A stretch of DNA of 64,000 nt from Chrysogorgia sp. JL179-B06. Taxonomy: Eukaryota > Cnidaria > Anthozoa > Scleralcyonacea > Chrysogorgiidae. The position numbers and the translations under genes were made by a program. Positions 30,866 through 43,203 of the stretch are shown here, one piece after another. The notes under the pieces are model-generated. The model did not search any database. It was not told the origin of the DNA and was given only the letters and a program-made list of their open reading frames with translations. The stretch covers positions 1,091,001-1,155,000 of the forward strand of contig JAYKKM010000264.1 in assembly GCA_035772405.1 (NCBI GenBank). The letters run 5' to 3'. Numbering within the stretch: the first letter of the stretch is position 1; every line of letters starts with the position of its first letter.

Positions 30866-31488
30866 ATGCACTAGTCAGTGGAATCCTCTCACCCCCAGAC
30901 CCGGGGATATGCCGGGATAAGCGCGGCTTTAGCGGGGAGATTGACGAACAATATACGCCGCGCACTCCGTGGATTTCTATCACATTAGCAGCTAATAAAA
31001 TATAGCCGGGAAATCATCGCGGTTTTAGCGGGGTTTTGTTAGCTCGCAATATATTGTAATTTACGCATATATAGAAGAGCCTCGGGAGAAGTTCGGAATA
31101 TGACATTTACAGCAGTAGAGAGACTAAACGAAATGCCTTATAAATGTTTCTATTAAATACTAGTATAATAGTTAATAAGACACTGCCTCAAATATAGTAC
31201 ACTTATTACAAAACAAATATATAATTTCTACCAACAAAAGTGGCCGGCCGAATAGAGAAATGAAAATAATCCTATTATAAGCTCTATTCTCGTAACCGTT
31301 GCAGTTATCGTATTCGTAGCCACATTATTTAACAATTATTCACCAAAGTGGAGGTAAATATCCACACTAATCCACCGACACTGAAATGAATAATTGTTTT
31401 AGTATAAATACACACACCTAAACGCTGTAGGTGATTATCGTGAAACAATCTGAAGTAGTTTGACCAGTGTATTTAAACTAAAGTCATG

Positions 31489-31779
31489 TGTTCTGTTCCT
31501 TCGGGTATAGCACGAACACCGGGACCCTTCAACATCAGTATTACATATGTGAAATGGAATAAGACGCTTTTATTCGTATTCAACTGTTTTGTAAAAAAAG
31601 AATGCTCACCCAGACGTGAGAAACGAGTTCCAACAACGAACTGCCCCCAACCCCCCTGACTAACGAATTTAGCCAATGGCGTGCGGCCAAATATAAAAAT
31701 ACCGCGAAAACGACAAGGATGACGTGGTCTGGCTGAAAATATGAAAGATGTCTATGAGGGAGCCTTAGTGGCCAGAACA
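31489..31779 (-). repeat. 3' LTR of BEL element 1
   Basis: 291 bp, near-identical to 38228-38516. The bases before it on the coding strand are purine-rich (GACGGGGAG), consistent with a polypurine tract. Confidence 0.92.
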
Positions 31780-31835
31780 CTCCCCGTCTGGTATAAAAAT
31801 ACCACTATACTTAATGTTTTGAATGTTAAAATTAG

Positions 31836-34800
31836 CTACGAGTTCAACTCATGTTCAGTTTTCAACAGGATCACTTCTGTGACTGGTCTTGTGTATGATT
31901 GCTTCGAGCCGTCCTTAGCTGTCGTAACTTCTACTTTCCGAACTTTCCCGTCTGCGCTGCTGAAGGTCTTCGAGATACGTGCGATCGGCCAGTCGTTTCT
32001 TGGCGATTCTTTACATCGGAGAAGAACTAGGTCTCCAACTTCGAGATTCGGCAGAGCTGTTTCCCACTTCCGTCTGTGTTGCAGCGTCGGCAGGAACTCT
32101 TTTTTCCATCGTGACCAGAAACGGTTTGCTAGGTATTGAACCTGTTGTCATTGTTTGGTGTAGAGGTCTTGAGAGACAAAGTTTCCAGGAGTCGGCTTGA
32201 GTGGTAAGGTTTTCTGCGTCAGGAGTATAGAAGGCGTAAGGATTTCGGGTACGGAAGGGTCGCTCGACACAGCTATACAAGTGGTCTGTTGTTTACGATG
32301 GCTGTTACCTCGGCCATCAGCGTTGATAGGACTTCGTGAGTCAGTCGAGTTGGTCCTAGATCGGCGAACATTGAGTCCAAAATTCGTCTACAAATACCAA
32401 TCATACGTTCCCAAACGCCTCCCATGTGTGAGGCGTGGGGAGAGTTGAAGACCCACTTGCATCCTTGAGAATTCATGTATGATTCTACGGTCTTCTGATC
32501 CATTTCCTTTAGAGCTGCTTCCCATTCGTTGTGCGCACCGGTGAAGTTAGTTCCACAGTCCGAGTGAATCTGTGCGACGGGCCCTCGAATTGCCATAAAT
32601 CTACGAAGAGCATTTATGAAGCTGGAAGCATCCATGCTTTCGATTAATTCAACGTGGATAGCACGTGTTGACAGACAGGTAAAGATAACTGCCCATCGTT
32701 TGCTGCACGCGTGTCCTCCTCTAGTGCGTCGGGCTGTCACTTCCCATGGGCCGAAAACGTCTAGGCCGACATAGGTGAATGGGGGTGAAGGAGTAAGGCG
32801 TTCGGTTGGAAGATCTGCCATCTTTTGGTGATGAAGCTTCCCTCGCAATTTCTTACATTTGAGGCAGTCGTGGATGACTCGATTAACCAGGCGTTTTCTT
32901 CCGACGATCCAGAATCCTCTTCCTCTGACCATGCCGTGGGTGAAGTGGCGACCTTGATGTTTGACCACTTCATGGCAATGCTTGACGATAAGACTTGTCA
33001 CGTGGTGTCCCCGGGAAGGTCAGCATGTTCGAGGCGTCCTCCGATACGTAGCAGACCTTCAGAATCGATGATCGGGCTGAGCTTCGACAAGGGTGATGTT
33101 TTTGGCAATCCTTTATTTTGTCCTACGCAATCGAGTTCTTCTTGAAATGCTTCGTTTTGCAGGTTTCTAACAATCAATGTCTGCGCGCGTTTTCTTGCAT
33201 CAGTGACACCGATTGGCGATGTGGTTTCCGTTTGTGGATCGTTGCTGATTGGTCCCTCGTTATGATGATGGTGGCGTTGATGCTGTCTCTGAGCAACCAG
33301 GATTAGATTGGCCACAGCGTTCGTTAAGTTTGACCACCGAGAGAAACGTAAAAAGCGTGTTGTTCCAAGGTTTTCACGAACTTGAGACTTCGCGTGTGTT
33401 ACGAGGGTCGTTACTTCTGGACGAAGCTCTGGGTCTTCTGCTGCAGGTTCGAAGGTCGTAACGTCCGTTTGCACGTCAGAGGGACTCAGGTTGTAGAGAA
33501 ACTTTGGACCGGTCAACCACGTAGAATCTTTGAGGTCGCGGGCTTTCACGGATCGGGTAACCAAATCTGCTGGATTGAGGTCGGTTGGCACGTATTTCCA
33601 TTGATCTGGCGATGAGGACCTTCTTATTCGCTGCACTCGGTTGCCAACATACACGTAAAATCGACGCGTCTCGTTAAGGATATATCCTAGCCTAACCTTA
33701 CTGTCCGTGTAGTAGGTGATAGAGTGGGGTGGTACTGCTAACTGTTCTATAACTAGCTCGGTAATTTCAGCACCAAGGACTGCGGCACAAAGCTCTAAAC
33801 GGGGAATCGTTGTAGCGTGGGGTGGAGCCAACTTTGCCTTGTCAAACACGAAGGAAACGTGGATCTCACCGTCTTTCTGCACGACTTTGACATAAGATAC
33901 GGCAGCAATTGCTTCGACCGAGGCGTCGCAGAAGGTATGAATCTCTATGCGACTTGCATCCGACAGTGATGCACTGGCGTAGGCACGTGGGACCTTGACT
34001 TCTCTTAGATCTGCGAGGGACTTGCACCAAGCTTTCCATGGTAACCTGTGTTGTTCTGGCAGTGGTTTGTCCCAATCGTAGAGCGGGTGGCGCTTGAGGC
34101 TCGTTGTCATGGCTCTCTGCAGAATCTTGGCTTTGATGACGACTGGTGCGGCGATTCCAAGCGGGTCGTATAGGCTATTGGTGACTGACAGAACGCCACG
34201 TCTTGTAAACGGTTTTACTTCATCGACGACTTGAAAGGTGAAGACGTCGGCTTGTAAGTCCCAGAATACCCCTAACGAGCGTTGGATTGGGGTGACGTCG
34301 CGATGGAGGTCTAGGTTGCGGAGGTCTGAGGCTTGGCCTTCGAGGGGGAAAGCTTGTGTCACTTTAGGGTTGTTAGAGGCGATCTTGTGGAGGCGTAGGT
34401 TGGCGGCAGCCAACATGGCTCTGGTACAACGTAACAACTCGATGGCTTCTTCAGAATTAGGCACGGACGTTAGACCGTCGTCCACATAAAAGTCCTTCTC
34501 CACAAACTCTCTCGCGTCGGTTCCGTACTCGAGTTCTCCAACGAGGGCTGTCTTTCTAAGACCACATGTTGCGATGGCTGGCGAAGATGTATTGCCAAAG
34601 AGGTGCACTTTCATTCGGTATTCAATCATTTCTTCATCGGGTTTGTTGTCCTTGTACCAGAAGAAACGCAAGAAATCTCTGTGGTCTTCGCGAACCGTGA
34701 AGGAGTGAAACATATGTTCGATGTCTGTCATGAACGCGACGGCGTTGCGGCGGAAGCGTAGGAGGATTCCTACAAGGCTATTTGTCAGGTCTGGGCCCGA

Positions 34801-35154
34801 GAGTAGTAGCTTGTTTAGAGACACCCCGTTGGTTTCAGCTGCGGAATCAAAGACCACTCGTATTTTTCCCGGTTTTCGAGGGTGGTAGACCCCGAAGTGA
34901 GGAAGGTACCACCTTGGTCCTTTTGATGATTCGTTACTCTGGGGCACAGGCTCTGCATGACCATTCTCGAAAACCTTTTGCATGAAATCGAAATAGTGTT
35001 TCTTCATTTCAGGTTTGCGATCTAGTGTTCGTTTGGTGGAGTTAAAACGCCTACGGGTGGCTTGTCGGTTGTCTGGAAGTTCGGAAATTGGGTTGCGGAA
35101 AGGTAGCGGTGCTTCCCAGTTTCCTGCATCGTTTTTGATCATTTGATCGTTCAT
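31836..35154 (-). pseudogene. pol: BEL element 1 pol: reverse transcriptase, RNase H, integrase
   Basis: The largest frame (35154-32998, 718 codons) holds the RT palm with FMTDIEHMF and YVDD at residues 223-226, an RNase H domain (FCDASVEAI, TDSKVRLGY) and the linker to integrase. The next frame (33001-32273) has the integrase zinc-binding His/Cys set and catalytic segments GLDVFGP, SDCGTNF and GVWERM. A third frame carries the C-terminal DUF5641-type domain to a stop at 31836, with one TGA inside near 32140. Breaks lie near 35160 (link to gag-pro), 33000 (shift with a small loss) and 32270. Not functional as written. Confidence 0.93.
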
Positions 35155-35236
35155 AATGTGGACAAATCTCCTAACTTAATTCAACGGATTGACCAGGTTT
35201 ATTGTCGTCCTTTCGAACTTGCGAATACTTTGGCTC

Positions 35237-38164
35237 CTAAACGTCATCAAAACTTCCGCTTTCGAATGTCTCTTTCCTCTGGTTGTGAATTTCTTTATGA
35301 GGAAGATCGGAGATACTGGTGGTGTTTTCTTTAACATGGAAACGGTTAGGGCAGGGTGAAAGGATTAAGGGTCGCCCGCTTTCAAGGATATGTGTATTGT
35401 AACAGGAGGGCTCTGGTTTGTGTGCACCGTCTAGGCAAGCGTTGCCAATTACGACCCATCCTAAGTCGAGACGCTGAGCCCAATGGGCGTTCCTAGATCC
35501 GTTGCGCAATTCATGTATCTTTTGCAGTGGTGGTGCATCTCGGCCGATAAGCAGGAGGATGTCTACGTCATCGCGGATCTGGGGTATCTCGTCAGCGATT
35601 TCTCGTAAGTGTGGGTGCGCTCGGGCTACTTCTGGAATGGGGATCTCCTCTTTAGAGTCAGGGATGGCATTACACTCGATGACGCTGGATAATTGATGTT
35701 GGCTACTACCGTCTATAGATTCTACGATTAGCTCTTTACTACGCCTTTCTTGCATCTGTGTCGTTTCGGAGCATGTCCTAAGCGAGTGTGTAGTGGTCGG
35801 ACTATTGACGTTCAGACGATCGAATAGTTCAGATTTTGCTAGCGAGCTGTTACTCTGATCATCGATTACCACGTACGCTTTCACTTTGGTTTCAGGATAT
35901 TTGCTTACATATACATTAGCTAAGCAAATCTTCGAACACGACTTCCCACCGGGGAAGCTTCCGCATACCTCCGTGCATTTTGACGTAATGTCACCTGGCT
36001 TCCATCTTTGCTGCGGATGAGTTCCGTCTCTGGGTTGATTTTTGTCATCCTTCTGCTCCCCGCCGTGCTTTCGCTCGTCCTGGGCGTGGAGTGCAGCCAA
36101 GTGTTTATCACTTTTACACTCTGTACACATAATTTTGGCTTTGCAGTCTTTCGCTAGATGGTCACAGGAGGCAATGCAACGAAAGCATACACGATTCTGT
36201 TTCAGTATCTTGGTTCTCTCATCAAGTGGCTTGGCTTGGAACGCTCTACATTTACTTAATGGGTGTGGTTTATGATGGACAATACACCAGTTTGTGGGGT
36301 CGAGAACGGGTTGCGTTCCTCTATCTGCGGCTTCGACATCGGTTTTCTTCACGATGAACTCTTCGTTTGGCCAACGAGAGTTTCGTGGGGTTCTCTTCTC
36401 AGGGATTTCTATGATAAGGTTAGGGTCGTTTCTCTCAAGGGATAACTCTTGGATAAACGTGGCAAATTCGGTGAAGGGGGGATAATCTACCGAGGGGTGT
36501 TGTTTCCTATATTGATATGCGTGTTTTTGCCATCTGCCTTGGATATCGCCAGGAAGCTTCGCGATGACTGGTTTGATGTAGGTGGGCTCGTCGAGGATTC
36601 TGAGGCCAGGGTAACTCCCATCGGTCTTAGCGCACTGCAGTTCCAAAAGCAGATCTCCGAACTCTTGGAGTTTTTTGTTATCTCTATATCCGACTTTGGA
36701 AAAGTCTTTCAGTTTGTTCAAATATACCTCGGTTATTACTGTATTAGAACCGAACTGCTGACCAAGTTTCTGCCATAACACGGCTATGCCTTCAGTGGGA
36801 TTGTTTATATATGCATTGCGAAGTCGTTGTGATAATTTCTTGGATTCGTTGGTGGTATACTCTATTATAAGGGATAATTCCTCGTTTGGGGTAATGTTTA
36901 TGTCTCGTATCATGTTCTTAAAGGAGTCTCTCCAGCTCCGGTAATTCCTAGGGTTATCATCACATTTCTGAATCTTGTTAGTGATAAGTTCTCGTCGGGC
37001 CATGAACTGGATATAAGAACTCGCAATGTTCGAACTTGGGTCTGTGGGATGATTTTGAGGTTTAGGAATGAATACGTTTCGTGTCGGGTCTAGTCCTTTA
37101 GTAGATGGTCTTTCTTGAACATGGTTGCTGGTCGGTGGTTGTTGTGGGCTAATGACAGGGTTGGATAAACCAGGAGGGGGCGAATAGTTGATGTTAGGTT
37201 ATTCGAAATGTTGCGAGTTTACATAGCGCTGGACTCTTTCGACCGGATCTTCTTGGGGCAAGTGAAGGTGTTCGGATTCTTGATTGTCTACGAGGCTCAG
37301 TTCATTGTCGATGGCCTGAGCTTTAGCTACGGCGACTGCAGCTTCCTCTTCCAATCGCAAACTTTCCATTCGGGCCTTTTCTTCCAGCTTCTTTTGGGCC
37401 AGCGCGAGTTCTTGTTGTTGTATTTCAAATGCGGACTGCGACTCACGCAATGATCGCCATTTTTGCATTTGTATTTTCTTTAGCGCCACTGTGGCTTCGG
37501 CTCTAGCTAGCGCTCGAGCTGCAGTAGAGGATGCTGTGGAGCGACGGGAACTACGGGAACGGTTGGAGTTAATTTCTATCAAAAGTTCCTTTTTACGTTC
37601 ATTTGCCTCATTCATGGCTGTTTGAACGTACTGATTGTGATGATTTATTTGTTTTTGCAATGTTTCGTATTCTTTTTGGTGTTGTGGATCACTGAGGCCA
37701 GCAAGAAGCTCCAAAAGTGATAAAGAAACGGCGTGGTACTGGTGAAAGCGCGAAAGTACTTCTGGAGTATGTGATTTTATTTGTTCTACGGAATCGGGTG
37801 CTTCCTGTAGTTTAATTACAGCGCTTGCCGTATTTCGCCATAATTTTTCTAGTTTTGCTTGATATGACTGGATTCTGTTCTCAATGGACTTCTCCGAAGG
37901 TTTTGCTGATCTTTTTGGCCGTGTAGATGGCTCGTTAGTCGAGATAGACGATGTATTTTCGGCTGATTCTGGGATTATCCCGAGCGAACTGGCCTTGTTT
38001 ATGTCGATTTCCCCGGATTTCTCGCCCGTATTTTCTGCTAAAAGTACGTCTAGTGATCCTACTTCTTGGTTGTCGACGGTAGGGTGATTTATCGCTGAAC
38101 TGTCCGTTGTAAATTGAACGTTTTCGTCGGTATTCGAGGACATATCTGCAGCAATTTCGTCCAT
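35237..38164 (-). pseudogene. gag: BEL element 1 gag-pro polyprotein with internal stop
   Basis: ATG 38164 opens a 321-codon frame: a Ser/Thr-rich acidic N-terminus, then a long Gln/Glu/Ala-rich coiled coil (residues ~170-300). A TAA at 37199-37201 interrupts it, but the same frame is open on both sides and continues to 35237. The downstream part has the DUF1759-type Gag domain (DNPRNYRSWRDSF), zinc-knuckle-like Cys/His motifs (CFRCIASCDHLAKDC, MCTECKSDKHLAALH) and the protease motif VIDDQSNSS. The stop could be a lesion or a read-through site; a lesion is likelier given the other damage. Confidence 0.9.
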
Positions 38165-38227
38165 GCTAGAGACGATTGTCTTCGGGTTCTCGATGTTTAC
38201 ACGCCGTAAGAGTGACTCTTTTTTTAC

Positions 38228-38516
38228 TGTTCTGTTCCTTCGGGTATAGCACGAACACCGGGACCCTTCAACATCAGTATTACATATGTGAAATGGAATA
38301 AGACGCTTTTATTCGTATTCAACTGTTTTGTAAAAAAAGAATGCTCACCCAGACGTGAGAAACGAGTTCCAACAACGAACTGCCCCAACCCCCCTGACTA
38401 ACGAATTTAGCCAATGGCGTGCGGCCAAATATAAAAATACCGCGAAAACGACAAGGATGACGTGTCTGGCTGAAAATATGAAAGATGTCTATGAGGGAGC
38501 CTTAGTGGCCAGAACA
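38228..38516 (-). repeat. 5' LTR of BEL element 1
   Basis: 289 bp. A clear primer-binding site matching a common tRNA 3' end was not found directly next to it. Confidence 0.92.
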
Positions 38517-38853
38517 TCATGGTTTACTATATTCCTAATTCTTGACGATATTTTTCATTTGAAATGAATTTTTTTAGTATGAGCGTACCGGTACTGCTTT
38601 CTTAAACTATTTTATCTAATGGAGTACCCCGGGGTCGGGGAATGAGACACAAAAACATGCCACGATATGTGGGGATTTAGCTTTATATTTAGTTGTCAGT
38701 CGGGTATAAATCACCGGTCTTCCCCGGGTCTGGGGGTGCGGGGGATTCCACCGACTAGTGCATAAAGTACATTAAAATATATGTAATATACTGTACACCT
38801 AAAACGTGGTATTCGGTACGTACTATGCCATTCCCTGAAACAATTCTTCTCAC

Positions 38854-39128
38854 TAATATGAAGAAATTTCCCATACTGTGGTGCAATACAGAACGATGCA
38901 ACCCTAAGCTGACCTCTACCTTGCTAATAACATACAACACAATTCTTCCTAGTGTCATTGGAAAACCAGGGAATGTGCATATCTCAAACTCTCCTATCGA
39001 ATGAACTGGGAGGGTCATACTCGGGGAAACCACAAAATTTCCTAAAAGGTTCTTCCCTAAAATCTGCCATGGAGTAACTTTTAGGCCTTTGGAGTTCATC
39101 ATCGTCTGAGAAGTTGGAACGGTGATCT
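38854..39128 (-). CDS. Candidate internal exon of an unknown host gene
   Basis: A minus-strand frame is open for 130 codons. It is preceded by TTTATTCTTTTCAG, a good splice acceptor, and holds a donor-like TTAGTGAGA at 38847-38855. The sequence (TPWQILGKNLLGNF, EFEICTFPGFPM) looks protein-like but I do not recognise it. It may instead belong to an unrecognised element. Confidence 0.3.
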
Positions 39129-39306
39129 CTGAAAAGAATAAAAGCATTCACAATAGACATGTGTATAAGTTGAAAAAAAATAAAGTCTGGTGGCTTCTTC
39201 TTTTATTTTCACCATCACTTTCTCACTTGCAATATCAATTGTTGATAGTATTAACCACTGCGCGGCAAAGGTTTTCAAGACCCTCTCTCAACACATAGAT
39301 CCACAC

Positions 39307-39547
39307 ACTGTTATTTTCAAGGAGTTAAAATAACTCCCCTGTTACCCCATTTAGGTAGATTTAAAAAATAACTCAACTATTGGGAGTTCAAATAACTCCC
39401 AATAGTGGAGTTATTATTTTTTGAGAGTTAAAATAACTCTCATGTTACCCATTTAGGTGGAGTTAAAAAATAACTCCACTATTTGGAGTTAAAATAACTC
39501 CCAATAGTGGAGCTATTTGTTAATATTAACTCCTTGAAAATAACACT
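39307..39547. mobile_element. MITE with CACTGTTATTTTCA ends and internal palindromes
   Basis: Ends ACTGTTATTTTCAAGGAG and CTCCTTGAAAATAACACT are inverted. The interior is four imperfect units around GGAGTTAAAATAACTCC, each itself palindromic, with CCATTTAGGTGGAGTT-type linkers. No coding potential. Target duplication not clear. Confidence 0.8.
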
Positions 39548-40184
39548 TAAAAAATATACTCCCTTTTGGGATATCGTTCTCTGAGAAGATTTGTTAAAAA
39601 TAGTCCCAGACGAGTCAAAATGCTATAGTTTCTTACTTTATATCAACTCGGACATACCATGCAGCGACAGGGAAAAGCCAGCACTAAACACGGAAAGATA
39701 TTCAGGTTATCTGTAGACTACTGTAACTGCAGTTGGATTTTAAGTGTCCTTCGGTTCGAAGACGGCTTTGTCGGCGATCAGGGACAAGGACTATGCTTCA
39801 AAAACCCATTTGTTTTTGAAGAAACCTGTCTTCCTGTCAGCAAGAATGTTTGGCCTAAGGTTTACGTTCATGTTTACCTTCTTTGTGAATCGTATATTAT
39901 TGCCTTTTTTACTTTCTTTGTGGGCTTTGTGAATCGTGGAGTACTGTCCAAGTTATTAAACATATATTTTATGTCTAGTCGAGAAAAGTTTTGTTCTGTT
40001 CTTAACTTGTAATACTGCAGTCTGCATGCTCAACAAAATCTTCGAAATTTAATAGATTGTTTAAAATTTATACAAGTTATTAACTTAAAGTAGGTCAAAA
40101 TTTTGAAACGAAAATAAGATTCGGAAGTTCTTTAATAATTCATTATATACGATAAATATTACTATAACTTATAGAGTGATCGGG
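39548..40184. other. Gene-poor stretch with an unrecognised frame
   Basis: A 117-codon plus-strand frame at 39659-40012 starts MQRQGKASTKHGKIFRL and ends in a hydrophobic C-terminus. There is no recognised domain and an overlapping frame is equally open, so I do not call a gene. Confidence 0.4.
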
Positions 40185-40262
40185 TGGCGCAGCGGATTAG
40201 TCGCGGAACATTAGGTTAACTAGAAATACGTTATACGCAACACCCCTCGCCCGCTTACTGTT
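40185..40262 (+). repeat. tRNA-like (SINE-type) A-box segment
   Basis: GGGTGGCGCAGCGGATTAG at 40191 resembles a pol III A box and tRNA D-arm. No matching B box follows at the right distance, so this is a fragment and not a tRNA gene. Confidence 0.4.
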
Positions 40263-41361
40263 TGAAACTTTTATAGTATAGTTGCTAATTTACTACTGTA
40301 ATCAGTACTGTAGTTATGCGCTTTGTTCTAGTGACGTCATCAGCGTTCAATAATTTTTGTTTTGGACACCTCCGTTCAATAATTCACAGTATTTGACGGA
40401 ATTGGGGAACAGTGTTGAGATGAACTGGTACATTGTGTTAGGTATGCAAAATGGTTGCAACATTTCATTGGTCTGCAGATTACACCAGTCACAGGTGATT
40501 GATCTGGCGACGCGGCCGTGCCCCTTGCAAGGTCCCAGGCGATTTTGCTCCCCCCGCCCTCTCACCGACCTTGTGATTTATAAAATAATCAACTCAGTAG
40601 TTAGTATAAAAAGACACCAAAGACTGTTAAAGAATGAAGGAAGAAAGTGCATTCTCTTTATCATTGAAATGTCTAGGGGTGCATATAGTGCAAATGTATA
40701 GGCATCAATTTGGTTTTAATACAGTATTAGGGATTCTATCCCGATTGTTGGTGAGGATAGATGCTCTTGAGGTCTCAATACAGGGCAGAGAAACTGACCT
40801 TTCCTAAGTCTGGACATGAAACTGATCGGTTAATAGAAACCCTAGGATTGGTACCATGTTAGTTAAGAAATGTCTTGAAGGCATTTTACAACCATTTCTA
40901 AAGAACTATTTTAATCTCAATGAATTTGTTCATTGCATACATGTATTAAAGAGCATTATCTAATATCTATTGCCTTAATTGACAATTAACTACATTTGTA
41001 GGATTTATACAACTTTCAAGTTATAATTAGTTTTTGTAACATATTGTACATATATATGAATATGTGTAATAAATTTATATTTGTAATAAATAATAATTGT
41101 AATTTGTTAGGAAACAGGACCCGTCAATACCAGTGTTAGCATTGAACAGGCTATCCTGTATTTTTATTAGTATTATTAATAATGCCTAAACTTTTCCTAA
41201 TCTGAACAATCAATGCAGACTATACAAGTTACAACTAACAAATAATAACATGACATGGTTGTTTTATTGAAGATAAATATTGTTCAGCATACTGTACATT
41301 GTAGGCAGAAATACAGATCTTTTAAAGCTTGGTGCACTGCCAAAATAGTGTGTAACAGGTC
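40263..41361. other. AT-rich stretch without a recognisable gene
   Basis: Nothing supported. The frame at 40357-40701 has no recognisable features. Confidence 0.45.
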
Positions 41362-41402
41362 TCAGACATTCAACGTTTCGAGCGAAAGCGCTTCGTCACT
41401 CA
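41362..41402 (-). ncRNA. Degenerate hammerhead-like motif
   Basis: Minus strand reads GTGACGA, a stem II AGCG/CGCT pair, CGAAAC, a possible stem III ACGT/ATGT and GTC. The first core base is G instead of C and helix I pairs only partly. It resembles the repeat motif scattered with Penelope-like elements, and is unlikely to cleave. Confidence 0.4.
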
Positions 41403-42054
41403 AGACAGAGTTACTGTAATAAACGATAAAGTAGTGTCTAGTGAAGGCAGTGGCTATTCGTACGGTAGCAGTAAGGCAGTAGTCTTTTATAATTCAACGA
41501 AATGCTAATCCTAATATATACCTAACCACATTACCAACCCTAACCAAAAAACTATGCTGAAAAGGCATATTTAATGTATTAAAATTAAATAATGTTTATC
41601 GAACTCGACCGGAAATTGCTGGTTGGGAACGAACGCCTTGTTTATCTCCTATCTTACAAATAATTATATAGACACTTAAAAGTTAAAATAAAAGGGCCTT
41701 CGCTCAACACAGACTTATAGTGTACTATCCTTGAATACTGATAATACTAATTTATTTACCTGTATTCGTGTCCGAGCAAAGTATCCATAGGCATAGATGA
41801 ATATTTCAAAATAAAACTTGCTTGTCCGTGTACACTACATTCCGAACCTCTTTTTGTTTTGCTTGTTGTAAATCCATAGCAATAAATTGTTTTCAAACTC
41901 ACTTTTTTCAAACTCGCTTGTTTCAATTTTGCATTATTCACCAGGCCAAATATCCGATGCCGCGCATTGGCGGTTGATGCATATAAATATACAAAACCCA
42001 TCACTGTAGACCCAAGAGTTCCCCCCGTGATAAGGGACTAAACGCCGGTCGATA
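41403..42054. other. Gene-free stretch
   Basis: AT-rich, without recognised genes; some telomere-like CTAACC words near 41523-41550. Confidence 0.4.
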
Positions 42055-42122
42055 TTAGCACCCTCGCCCTCAGGCCTTCGGCCTTCGGCCTTCGGCCGGC
42101 GCTTCGCGCCGGGCGAGGGGAT
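42055..42122. repeat. GC-rich hairpin with GGCCTTC repeats
   Basis: CCCTCGCCC at 42051-42059 and GGGCGAGGG at 42110-42118 pair as outer arms. Inside are GGCCTTC repeats and a GGCGCTTCGCGCC hairpin. It stands out sharply from the AT-rich surroundings. Confidence 0.7.
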
Positions 42123-42139
42123 TAACTTATGTTTAAGTA

Positions 42140-42362
42140 GCAAGCACGAGAGGTCGAGTTCGAATCACACGTTGGTCTTCCGAAAGTGAAAATTAATCCC
42201 CAGACCCCCAGGGACGCGCGAGTTAATTTTTAACTCCGAAACGCGTGTTGGTTTTTAACTCCAAAAACGGGAGTTAATTTAACTCCACAAAACGGCTTAT
42301 TTTGAACCTTTTTTCTGGACCCGAATTTTGGAGTTAAAATAACTCCCTGAAAATAACAGTGC
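42140..42362. mobile_element. Relative of the CACTG MITE, one end preserved
   Basis: AACTCC/GGAGTT palindromic units recur and the right end CTCCCTGAAAATAACAGTG matches the inverted end of the element at 39307. A B-box-like GAGTTCGAATCAC at 42155-42167 precedes it, perhaps from a tRNA-derived fragment. Confidence 0.6.
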
Positions 42363-43203
42363 ATTCATTCTTTCGGGCCAAGGTCTTGAGGCTCTCGGGA
42401 ATTCGCTTACGATTATTACATACTCTTCCAGTTGAAGGTACACCTAAAGCAATCAAATCTTTAACAAGGGCAAATGGTGTATTAAAATTATCAAAAATAC
42501 AGTTGGTAATCCTGATGTAGATAAGGATGCAGTGAAGGTGAGCGCATGAGGGTGCTTGGGAATGACGCGAAGAACGAAGCGCCTGATATGGAATTCCAAA
42601 CCGAACAAAAAGGGTGTTATATGTTTTGCAAGTAAAACTTGTCCTGCATGCGCGTATTACTCGTCTCTATTCTGATAAACTTAAACAAGACGCCCGCTAG
42701 GCGTTAACTCGGGCTACTTGAGGTTGTGGCTTGTTGAAAGACATTGTAGGCAAATTCAGTGATTTGAATTCAATATACACAAATCTATAGTTGTAGGTAC
42801 AATGGTACATGTAATGATACAGTGCAGGGGTGGTTAAATTTTCCATCATTGCAAACCCATAACATAGTGTTGGCCAACGGCTTTGATTATATGAAGGTGA
42901 GTTGGCTCAGTATCCAAGCTGGCTTACTGAGAAGTCTGCCCCACCAAATGAGCCATCCTGTTTGCTGACCTAATCCAGTTCTAGTCAACAGGGTCAGCCT
43001 GGCAAGCGAGCCGTCCTGTGCTCATGTAATAAGAATTCATATGGTCAGTACGGCAAACAGGTTCAGTTTGAGCAAGCATTAAATCAGTTAATCTTTTTCT
43101 CAGTGTATAAGGCATGGCAGTAAATCAAACCATGCATTTAGCTGGCAGTAGCAAGGTCAAACAACAACAAACTCTTTACTCCTTGATCTTGATAGTTGGT
43201 ATG
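42363..43203. other. Gene-free stretch
   Basis: No supported gene or recognisable element; a motif GGTCAGC/GGTCAGTACGGCAA recurs loosely near 42985-43060. Confidence 0.4.

Larger units (their letters stand above)
31489..38516 (-). mobile_element. BEL/Pao LTR retrotransposon 1
   Basis: LTRs at 31489-31779 and 38228-38516, both TGTTCT...AGAACA, flanked by the 5-bp duplication TCATG (31484-31488 and 38517-38521), the length expected for BEL/Pao. Coding order on the minus strand is Gag, zinc knuckle, protease, reverse transcriptase, RNase H, integrase. LTRs differ by only two single-base indels, yet the coding region has one nonsense codon and several shifts. No envelope gene seen. Confidence 0.95.
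30866..38763. mobile_element. TIR element split by BEL/Pao element 1
   Basis: ATGCACTAGTCAGTGG at 30866 and CCGACTAGTGCAT ending at 38763 are inverted; the match extends ~45 bp inward through CCCCCAGACCCGGGG. Removing the BEL insertion and one target copy leaves an element of roughly 865 bp without coding sequence. Outer target duplication unclear. Confidence 0.65.

Noticed and set aside
32825..36778. Plus-strand frames across BEL element 1
   Set aside because: They are antisense shadows of the minus-strand gag-pol frames, which carry the recognised domains.
40191..40209. A tRNA gene at the GGTGGCGCAGCGGATTAG segment
   Set aside because: No cloverleaf can be completed and no B box lies at the right distance.
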